From: Emiliania huxleyi CCMP1516
Lineage: Eukaryota; Haptophyta; Isochrysidales; Noelaerhabdaceae
Direction: 5' to 3'
Length of the DNA stretch: 27,798 nt
Assembly: GCF_000372725.1 (NCBI RefSeq)
Contig: NW_005199228.1
Coordinates: 30,321-58,118, forward strand
A program made the position numbers and the translations under genes. This document shows, in pieces, positions 8,515 through 16,264 of the stretch (the stretch's first letter is position 1; the number at the start of each line of letters is the position of its first letter). The notes under the pieces are model-generated. The model saw nothing but the letters and a program-made list of their open reading frames with translations. It was not told where the DNA came from and searched no databases.

Positions 8515-11500
8515 TCACCCGCCGCACGCATCGCGCGCGATGGCCTCGCTCACCTGCCGGGGCGCCGCACATGACTGACCAACTAATGTCAATTAGCCAC
8601 TAAGCAGCAACTCGCTCACCTGCCTGGCGCCGCACATGACCAGCGGCACGCCGTTGCCTGTGGACAGGTCTAGGACATGTCATGGACACGTCTCGAGCAC
8701 ATGAACATGACCGGCGGCACGCCGTTGCCTGGCCGCGCGGAGGCGCCGGCAAAGTACAGGTTGCGCACCCTCGGGTGGCGCGGGCCGGGCCGGAGGAAGG
8801 AGAGCTGGTTGAGGCTGGAGGCGAGGCCAAACACGGCGCCTGCGTCGGCGGCAGGGGGTGAAGAGGCGCGCGCGCGCCGGGGGAGGAGGGCGAGGCGGCC
8901 GCGCCGCGGGCGAAGCCGTGCTCGCTGAACTCTCGGCTCATCTCGGCTCATCTCGGCTCATCTCGCGCCGCGAGCGAGGCCGTACTCGCGCCGCCACCGA
9001 GCCGGCGGGATGACGGACTCGTGGCGAATGCTCTGCTGCCACCCTGCCATGCCAGGCAAGCGGGCCAGCCGCTCGACGACAGACGCCCGCCCCGCCGCCG
9101 CCCACACGTCGGACAGCGCCTCGGCCTCCGCCTCGGAGGCGCCGACCGGCAGCGGTGGCGTCGGGAGGAGAACCTACCGGGAGAGGCTCCGGGGAGGCTC
9201 TGACAAGGCTCGGGCTCCAAAAGGCTCGGCGGCGTCGGGAGGAGCGCCGTGATGGCGTCGCATCCGGCAGGAGCTGCGGTCGGGTCGGTCCTCGTCGGGC
9301 AGTGCACCTGCGGACACCTCTCGGACATGTCATGGACGTGTCCTGGACACGGCGGTCCTCGTCGGGCAGTGCACCTGCGGACACGTCTCGGACATGTCAT
9401 GGACGTGTCCTGGACACGGCGGTCCTCGTCGGGCAGTGCACCTGCGGACGCAGACGCTCGTGAAGAGAGACCTGTCCGCAGCGAGCAGACGCCCCTAGTC
9501 GGGCGGCGCACGTAGAAATGGCCCGGGGCCCAGGTGGGGGCTGCGGCCACGGGCAGGAAGCTCGAGGCCCGGCGGGCGCCAAAGAGCGACTCCCACGGCG
9601 CCTGGCCCAAGTCCTCTGCAAAGACGATGGTGTGGTGCGCGAGCGCGTCGGCAAACTGCGCGTCGAGGGCAAAGGAGAGGGACAGCACGGAGGAGGAGGA
9701 GGCGGCGGACCGCAGCTTGTCGGCCCTGGAGAGGTGTGGCGGCAGCAGCGCCTCCTCCGCGGCGGGCAGGTCCGCGTTGCAAAGCACCTTCCGGCGGGCG
9801 GAGGGCCCTCCTATTCCCTTCTCGCTGTTCTCTCTCTCTCTCTCTTCTCCTCTCTTCTCTTCCGTTCGAGCCCTCGCGGCAGCCGCCGCCGCGAGCAGAG
9901 GCACACGCTCAGTCCTCCCCACACGCCCTCGCCTCGGGGAGGCTCCGATCTCGGGCGCAATCTTGGCTGGCGATCTCGGGCGCAATCTCGGCTGGCGATC
10001 TCGGGCGCAATCTCGGCTGGGGGCCCGCACGATGTCGGCGGCGAAGCTCGACTCGGAGCCATCGCCGTCGACGATCCGAACGCCCGTCGCAGCAGCGCCG
10101 CTCTCGCCCGCCTCCCCGCCCTCCTGGGTGACCTCGACTCGCGTGACGGCCACGCCTGCGAGATTGGCCGAGATCAGCCCGAGATCAGCCGAGACGCCGC
10201 GTGAAGAAGATCAGGGTTGGAACACGCAGTGTCGTCCAGCCGAGTGCCGATACAGCCGAATACCGATACACCGGCGCCGGTTCGCACCCGCACGCCGACC
10301 TTCTCGCACTGCTCGAGCAGCCTCCTCCTCACGCGCCCGAACCCGTCCCGCGGATAGCGAACGCCGTACGACGCGGCGTCCAGCTCCATCGCCTGCAGCA
10401 GCGAGACGACGCGAGATTGGCCGAGACCAGCCCGAGATCCGCCCGAGATTGGACCTCCATCGCCTGCAGCAGCGAGAAGACGGCGGGCGCCTCGTATGGC
10501 GACAGGCCGACGTACCTACTCGCTCGGAAGACTCGAGTGGCCTCGGATGTGTAGGCGCGGCTAGGCGCGGTGAGAGGCCAGGCGCACACAAAAACACAAC
10601 CCCGCGACCAAAGACGCACAAGCACAGGCAGTCGAGAAGGGAGAGACAGCGACGGCAGTCAGAAGTCAGCGCTGGGTCCCAGGAAGGCGAATGCGATGAC
10701 GGCCTCTAGTGCGAGCTCTAGCTGGCGCACAGGTCTTGGAAGGAGTCTAGTGTGAGCTCTAGCTGCCGCACAGGTCTTGGAAGGAGTCTAGTGTGAGCTC
10801 TAGCTGCGCACAGGTCTTGGAAGGAGTCTAGTGTGAGCTCTAGCTGCGCACAGGTCTTGGAAGGAGTCTAGTGTGAGCTCTAGCTGCGCACAGGTCTTGG
10901 AAGGAGTCTAGTGTGAGCTCTAGCTGCGCACAGGTCTTGGAAGGAGTCTAGTGTGAGCTCTAGCTGCGCACAGGTCTTGGAAGGAGTCTAGTGTGAGCTC
11001 TAGCTGGCGCACAGGTCTTGGAAGGAGTCTAGTGTGAGCTCTAGCTGCGCACAGGTCTTGGAAGGAGTCTAGTGCGAGCTCTAGCTGGCGCACAGGTCTT
11101 GGAAGGAGTCTAGTGCGAGCTCTAGCTGGCGCACAGGTCTTGGAAGGAGTCTAGTGTGAGCTCTAGCTGCGCACAGGTCTTGGAAGGAGTCTAGTGTGAG
11201 CTCTAGCTGGCGCACAGGTCTTGGAAGGAGAGCAGGGCGCGGACCTTGTCCGAGGTTGGGAAGTAGCGGCGGAGCTGCTGCATGTGCGATTGGCCTGTCC
11301 AAGGGCGGGCGGCGTAAAGAGACGCGGACCGCAAGGGCGGGCTGCCGCCTCCGCGGCTCGCGCCCACGGGTAGGTTGGCGGGGAAGTTGCGGAGCGCCGA
11401 CCTCGCAAAGGCGGGCAGGACGGCCGTGACCGTCTTAACGTCCCACCGCTCCTCGATGGCCAGCGGCCAGCCGCCGTCGAGGGCGGCGGTCGCGGCGGCC

Positions 11501-11943
11501 ATGTACGCGTCGAATCGCTCCATCGAGTCGCCAGGCCAGCCCTCGAGACGCTCGATCGCGGCGGCGAACTCCTCGCGCCGCCGCGCCGGGTCGAGCTGGA
11601 TGGGAGCGGTGCCGGCCGGGTCGTCCCCAAAGAAAACGTGGTAGAAGGGCGCGGCGACCGGAGACATCTCGAGCGGTTCCGGGTCGCCGAGCAGCTCAAA
11701 GGTCTCTCGGTAGACCTCGGGCATCAGCAGCAGAGAAGGGCCGGAGTCGAACCGCCACTCGCCAGCCGGGCCGAGCCGGTGCTCGCCGAGCCGGCCGCCG
11801 GCAACCGGCCGCTGCTCGAGAACGGTCACCGCCGCTCCCTGCCTCGCGAGAAGGCCGGCCGCGACGAGGCCGCCGACGCCGCCGCCGACGACGGCGACCG
11901 TCTTGCCTGCGAGCGGCGGCGGCGAGGAGAGGGCGAGCTCCAT
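8515..11943 (-). CDS. crtI-like: CrtI-type phytoene desaturase, ten exons
   Basis: Exons: 11943-11216, 10515-10455, 10383-10272, 10155-10031, 9787-9512, 9307-9248, 9173-8969, 8839-8729, 8657-8620, 8553-8515. They total 1755 nt, giving 584 residues in one unbroken frame. An FAD/NAD-binding loop VAVVGGGVGG (16-25) ends at acidic E43; FDSGPSLLLMPEVYRETFELLG-type sequence follows, then SFQDLYVGLSPYEAP across intron 1, and the signature NLYFAGASARPGNGVP-LVMCGAR near the C-terminus across introns 8 and 9. The CrtI family desaturates or isomerises carotenoid precursors. Length and motif order match full-length CrtI. Introns 6, 7 and 8 use GC donors, the others GT; all end in AG. No plastid transit peptide precedes the ATG and an in-frame TAG lies just upstream, so an unseen leader exon is possible. 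CRTISO-like activity is the main alternative. Confidence 0.88.
8931..8960. repeat. Three 10-bp tandem copies in desaturase intron 7
   Basis: TCTCGGCTCA is repeated exactly three times, phased at 8931, 8941 and 8951, inside the 129-bp intron 8840-8968. The same intron carries at 8900-8923 a 24-bp near-copy (21 of 24) of the end of exon 7. Confidence 0.9.
9287..9451. repeat. 67-bp tandem repeat carrying the acceptor of desaturase intron 5
   Basis: Units start at 9287, 9354 and 9421 (third partial). Each contains, on the minus strand, an acceptor CCGCAG followed by a copy of the first bases of exon 6 (GTGCACTGCCCGACGAGG). The copy at 9287-9307 is the one that keeps the frame; the other two are decoys inside the intron. 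Confidence 0.92.
9946..10020. repeat. Three 25-bp tandem copies in desaturase intron 4
   Basis: Three nearly identical 25-bp units start at 9946, 9971 and 9996, built from CGATCTCGGGCGCAATCT plus TCGGCTGG-type sequence. Related words in the opposite orientation fill introns 2 and 3. Confidence 0.9.
10384..10475. repeat. 21-bp direct repeat framing desaturase intron 2
   Basis: The last 21 bases of exon 2 (plus-strand 10455-10475) recur exactly at 10384-10404, the last 21 bases of the 71-bp intron 2. Spacing of the copies equals the intron length, so the GT-AG junction could slide within the repeat without changing the protein. Confidence 0.93.
10585..10723 (+). mobile_element. Dispersed ~140-bp element inside desaturase intron 1
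   Basis: Closely matches 15848-15996 in the same plus orientation. Shared blocks include CACACAAAAACACAACCCC, GAGAAGGGAGAGACAGC and CAGGAAGGCGAATGCGATGA. The match ends at CTCTAGTGNGAGCTCTAGCT, exactly where the intron-1 minisatellite begins. Two copies in one 28-kb window, one of them inside an intron, suggest a short non-autonomous mobile element. No coding capacity. Confidence 0.65.
10711..11236. repeat. Minisatellite of 40-41 bp units, 13 copies of a splice donor
   Basis: CAGGTCTTGGAAGGAG occurs 13 times at 40-41-bp spacing. On the minus strand each unit reads CTCCTTCCAAGACCT followed by GTGCGC, the end of desaturase exon 1 plus its donor. The copy at 11216-11230 is the real exon edge and the other twelve lie in intron 1. 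Each unit contains an in-frame TAG, so only the first donor gives a full product. Unit differences are few (GCGC versus GGCGC, TGTG versus TGCG), so the array is young. Confidence 0.93.
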
Positions 11944-12685
11944 GGCAACGTTTCGCTCTAAGCTCGCGCTCAGTCAAGCTCGCGCTGCCGCCGACACGGA
12001 AATGGCCGTCACGGGACTGGCCTTCACGGGACTGGCGCTCTCGGACGATGAGATGCGCGACAGCAAGATGTACAGTGCGCCGAAGCTCTTTGGCACCGGC
12101 GCAGCTGCCTCTCTGCAGAACCTCGACGAGAGGGCCACCGACAAGCAGCTCACCTGCCCGTCAATCCTCGACACGTCGGTCGCCAACCACGCGTCGTCCG
12201 CTGCGGCCGCCAACCACCTCTCTTCACGGAACGGATGCTAATGGTGCGGATCTGCCGGCAGAAGCTCAACTACTGCGTTGGGGTGAGCATCGAGGAGCCG
12301 GCTGTGGAGATCCTCGCGGCAATCAACTCCGCCATCCAGACCTTCTTCGGCCCGTCGCACACCACCACCGCCAAGTCCCTCACCGGAGGAGGTCAAGGTG
12401 TGGGCGTACCACGAGGTGCCGCTCACGGACGCCACGCTCGGCTTCTACACGCCGCAGCTCGCCGCCTACCAAACTGTCACCAACAACATCTTGGACATGC
12501 TCGACACGAGCAGCACCCGCTTCTCACAGGCCAACCTGGGCAACGAGGCCTTCGCCCAGATCAGCGCGTTGCGCTATGTCGTGTTGGGCGGCGTTGGCGG
12601 CTGCGGATTTAAAACATATGCATCTTCTTGTGTCGTTTCGGTCCTAATGTCGAAAGTCCGAAGGCGGGGCGCTCTGTCGCAATAA
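11942..12685 (+). pseudogene. Unrecognised protein gene with two apparent frameshifts
   Basis: Starts at an ATG that overlaps the desaturase ATG on the other strand. Three consecutive frames look protein-like and follow one another: about 11942-12222 (FRSKLALSQARAAADTEMAV), about 12222-12384 (MLMVRICRQKLNYC, AVEILAAINSAIQTFF) and about 12385-12620 (VWAYHEVPLTDATLGFY, ANLGNEAFAQISALRYV). The first switch sits at a CTCTCT run, the second at GGAGGAGG, each explained by a small indel. I do not recognise the family. Sequencing error or unmodelled short introns are alternatives to a pseudogene. The 3' end overlaps the stop of the convergent gene at 12644. Confidence 0.4.
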
Positions 12686-14329
12686 TCCCTCCTGCCGAAG
12701 CGATCCACGGCTGCCATGCGACTGCAGCGAGCACTTGTCCGCGAGACCCCAGGAGAGAGTGCCGTCACGGCACATTTTGACAAGCTGCCAGTCGACGGCT
12801 GGGCCACAGATGTCAAGTGCATCCGCAGCCTTCGCCGCACCAGCCAGCGTGAGCACATACGCGTGCGTGCAGCCCGGCGGATCACTGCAGCGGGTGGCAC
12901 CCCTGGTGCCTTCGCCTGTTCTCGCACCCCAGTGACACCACCCCAGATAGGTGAGGTCTCGGTGCTCATGCGGTCTCTGCAGTCGTGCTCGAAGCCGAGT
13001 TGAAGCTGCAGCCGACGCCAAGCGTGCGTCGGCTTCGAAAACTACAAGTGCGTCTGCCCAACGTTGCCGCGCAAACAAGCGCCATAGCGTCCAATGCGAC
13101 AGGGCGATTCCTCTACTCTTTCCCGCTCTCCACCTTTGGCCAGATGCATTTAGCCACGACCGAAGGTCGGCATCGAACGTCAGCTCTCCAGGGCAACCGG
13201 CAGTGTTCACCTCGGGCCAATGAACGACCTTGCCACCGGTCACGTTGCGCAGCTCTCGCTCGAGGGCTTGCGCAGGGCCACCCACCACCACGAAGCTGTG
13301 CCGAGCACGTGATTGCGTGGCAGAGGAGGGGGGCCTGGGCGCTGCGATGGTAAGAGCAGGGGCGGTAGGCACGGCGCCAGCACGCACCCGCGATGAGAAG
13401 ATGGTGGGGCTGTCCCATGCACAGAGAGAGCTGTACTGTCCTGCTGGCACAATCCGAGCAACGAACGCGTTGTACGCGGCAAAGCGCGCAGCGTACAGGC
13501 CATGCGCATGCCACATGCGACTGATAAGCGGCTGATCTGGAGGCGGTGCGATATACGACAGGTTGTTCTCGCGCGTAAAGACTCGGCGCAGCGAGTCTGG
13601 CGGCGACAAACGCGTCCACTTTGCCGTGGCAGCAATTTCGCTCTCGAGCGCATCGCGCATATTTTTCGCTGAATCTAGACACTCGCCAATACTGTAGGCA
13701 GTCGCGACAAATGGCGTACGACACACGACGTCGACGCCTTCAAGCATGAAGGCGCTGCGTTGCCCATTCAAACGGCTCACGAACCGTGTGCAACACTTGA
13801 AGCGTGGGAATCAGGACCAGCAGCTCGCGGAAGATGTTGGCATAGGGGACGTCAGAGAGCGCCTCAACACCGCCGCCATGGCGCGAGATGAGCCACAGCA
13901 CATCCCTAGCGAACTGCTGCTTCCACTGCATTACGTTGGAACAGTGATGGGGTGAAGCGATGCAGTCCCGCAGGCGATTATATCTACGGAAGACACTGAG
14001 CACGCGTTGCTGAGACCCCATCGGCAGGTTGCACGACTGCTCGTGATGCACGGCGCGCATCCCAAGGTCGCAGAACAAAGTGTGCGTGAAGTGCGTTGCT
14101 GTCGTACCGAGCCCAGCATTCAGCACTCGAAGCGAGTAGTGCGTGGGCGCTGGCGACCTGGCCCAGCTGCGCAGATCGACGGCCGGTGGCGGATCGGGAG
14201 AGCCCAGCACATGCAATCGCATTGCCGCAGGCACGCGGACCTCCAACCGCCCGTTGTGGCTTGTGCAATTGGAGCCAAGCATCGCGTACCAGGTGGCCGG
14301 CGCGTTGACTGCGACGTCGCGACACGTGG
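12644..14329 (-). CDS. Sulfotransferase-like + GT25-like glycosyltransferase fusion, one frameshift
   Basis: The N-terminal half (14329 to about 13742) has a sulfotransferase-like P-loop LRVLNAGLGTTATHF, then HHEQSCNLP, and LHTVREPFEWATQRLHA, a likely 3'-phosphosulfate strand. The reading then jumps one frame at about 13742 and continues as EGVDVVCRTPF with no loss of sense, ending that domain in FAAYNAFVARIVPAGQYSS. The C-terminal half resembles GT25 (LPS/collagen galactosyltransferase type): FVVVGGPAQALERELRNVTG, GIALSHWTLWRLF, ALVVFEADARL in place of the usual EDDA, TYLGWCHWG, and ICGPAVDWQLVKMCRDGTLS. The 5' edge is a likely acceptor (GGTTACAG); the leader exon was not found. One extra base explains the frame jump, so this is either a recent pseudogene or an assembly error. 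Role: probably adding sugar and sulfate to a secreted glycan (inference). Confidence 0.6.
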
Positions 14330-14519
14330 CTGTAACCGTGCACGGAGAAGAATTTAACACAGCCGAATTTTACGACCGAGCTCCCTCGCACGGACGACAA
14401 TGGGCACGGGACTGGCGCGCACTGGCACTAACACAGCTACACTCGGAGAAGAACACAAAACTCGAGAAGCTTCACGTTCGAGTCGTCAAACATTGTCATT
14501 GAGCAGCGGACAGGTGTGC

Positions 14520-14547
14520 GGGGGGGGGAGGGGGGGAGGGGGGGAGG
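14520..14547 (+). repeat. G-run cluster (potential G-quadruplex)
   Basis: Three G-runs of at least six, separated by single A bases, upstream of the gene that ends at 12644 and beyond the 3' end of the gene at 14739-15548. No function can be assigned. Confidence 0.7.
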
Positions 14548-14738
14548 TAGGCGGTACGTCGACGTCGCCCGGCACTCCTTGCAGCTCCGTGGCGAGGGAG
14601 CTAAGAGGTTCCCATCTTTTTTTCCGCCCCCAGCGCAAGGTCCAAGGAAGACAAGCAAAACAGTATGAGAGTAAAAAACACTAACAGTATTTGTTTGAGT
14701 TTGTTATCCTAGACACGATCCGCTGCAACTCTAGTGCA

Positions 14739-15548
14739 CTATGCACGGGCGCGGCCGTTGGTGAGAACACACTGGACAAGGCCATGCCACATTTCCATTG
14801 CTGTGCGAGACACATTGCTCATCGGCACGCCAACTCGACAAGACTCGCCGCCACCAAGCTCTCGCTCAACTTCTTTGCACCACTCTGGCTGCTCTGGAAA
14901 CGTCGCAGCTTGCTGGTGCCAGAACTGGTCCGGCAAATCGCGGCCCGTCTTGAGAAGGGGTCCTTTGTTGGGGTGCACCCGTAAAGAAAAGTAGCGCTCT
15001 GGCTGGACCGTCCCACCAGTCGCCAGGGGGCAATCCCATGCGCCCAAACGCATGATCGCGCTCACGCAGCCGTGCAGGGCCAGCCCGGTCATATGCGTCA
15101 CGGCTTGCATTTGTTGAGGGGTGTAAGCCCATCTCGGCGGAAAGCACCACTCTTTTTTGGCTCGCCAGAAAGAACTTGCGGAAGGACTCAAATGTACAGC
15201 CGCCAAAGCACACATCTGAGTCAATGTATACCGCCAGCCGGTCAGGACCTTCTATCAATTGGTCTTCTAGCCATTGGTGGAGCAGCCGCACCTTCGTGAG
15301 TGATGAATCGGCATTGGGCAGGAGGGACTGCGCAAAGCCCAAATTTTTGACGCACAGCCCGAAACCAAGCTGGATGAGCTGCGCTGGGAGTTCGGTGGCC
15401 ACTGTGACAATCGGCGGCCAGGCGCTCTGGTTGGTATCCCGGCAGTCAACAGCTACGACGAGTGAGAACGCGATCTCGAGCATTGCTCGTGCCACGTGCG
15501 CGGCGCTGTCGTACGAAACATCCGCGCAGAGTCGCACACGTGCAACCG
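14739..15548 (-). pseudogene. Disrupted DxD glycosyltransferase-like gene
   Basis: From a plausible acceptor (GTTTCCAG, exon from 15548) the frame reads AMLEIAFSLVVAVDCRDT, ELPAQLIQLGFGLCVKN, KVRLLHQWLEDQL and LAVYIDSDVCFGG, the last a DxD-type metal/nucleotide-sugar site. Then follow FESFRKFFLASQKRVVLSAE. Past an A6 run (plus-strand 15153-15158) a second frame becomes the more protein-like one: WAYTPQQMQAVTHMTGLALH, PERYFSLRVHPNKGPLLK, FWHQQAATFPEQPEWCKEVE, to a stop at 14739. The order suggests one gene with a single frame change, perhaps at the A run, or a short unrecognised intron. It resembles the glycosyltransferase part of procollagen-lysine glycosyltransferase-like proteins, but the match is loose. 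No start codon was identified; an upstream exon is likely. Confidence 0.5.
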
Positions 15549-15603
15549 CTGGAAACGCGCGTCAGCACGTGGGTGGAAGAAATATTTTTGTTGCGGACCA
15601 AAG

Positions 15604-15670
15604 GGTGGGGGGGTATGGTCCTGACCGCCCAAGACTAGCCCTCGACAGGGGTGGGGGGGGGGTATGGTCC
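15604..15670 (+). repeat. Duplicated G-rich TATGGTCC block
   Basis: GGGTGGGGGGGTATGGTCC near 15605 recurs with two more G bases near 15650, about 45 bp later. It lies between the 5' end of the gene at 15548 and the mobile-element-like unit at 15713. Confidence 0.7.
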
Positions 15671-15712
15671 CTCGGCCCCTCCCTCTACTAACACGGGCTT
15701 TCGACTCCGCCT

Positions 15713-16118
15713 CACTTTTTCACACAGTCTTGTTATTGACAAGAAAATACGTCCTATGGCGCTTTGCGCTGGTCTATGAGAGGTTGAGGTGCGAGCCCTG
15801 GAGGCCCTGGGGATGGGGGGAGACTACTCGCGGGCCTAGAAGGCCTTCACACAAAAACACAACCCCGGACCCAAGACGCACAAGCAAGCACAGACAGTTG
15901 AGAAGGGAGAGACAGCAACGACAGTCAGAACTCAGAAGCCAGCGCTGGGTACCAGGAAGGCGAATGCGATGACGGCCTCTAGTGAGAGCTCTAGCTAGTG
16001 AGCCCATACGCACTTTTTCACAGCCTTGTTATGAGAAGAAAATACGTTATGCCGCTATGCGCTGGTCTGTGAGAGGTTGAGGTGCGAGCCCTGGAGGCCC
16101 TGGGGATGGGGGGAGACT
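15713..16118 (+). mobile_element. 0.4-kb element with ~110-bp terminal direct repeats
   Basis: The left repeat 15713-15825 and right repeat 16011-16118 both run from CACTTTTTCACA to GGGGGGAGACT and share AGGTTGAGGTGCGAGCCCTG and GAGGCCCTGGGGATGG. Between them lies 15848-15996, the sequence also found in desaturase intron 1 at 10585-10723. Terminal direct repeats around a short non-coding core resemble a terminal-repeat retrotransposon in miniature, but no primer-binding site or polypurine tract was verified. A simple tandem duplication with an insertion is the alternative. It ends 147 bp before the start of the next gene and may include part of its promoter. Confidence 0.5.
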
Positions 16119-16264
16119 GAGGGCCCAACTTCAGAATCGTGCTTTCTGGGTTGGGTTGTTGGGTTGGGTCGGTGTCGGCTCCTGACTTGGCTGGGCGTGC
16201 GACGCCGCACCGACTGGATCGCTGTGACTTATGCCGAAGATTACGGAGGCGCTCGCGCGCGCCC

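Noticed and set aside
10711..11236. CRISPR-like array (regular 40-bp repeats)
   Set aside because: No unique spacers; the units are contiguous, contain exon sequence and lie in a eukaryotic intron.
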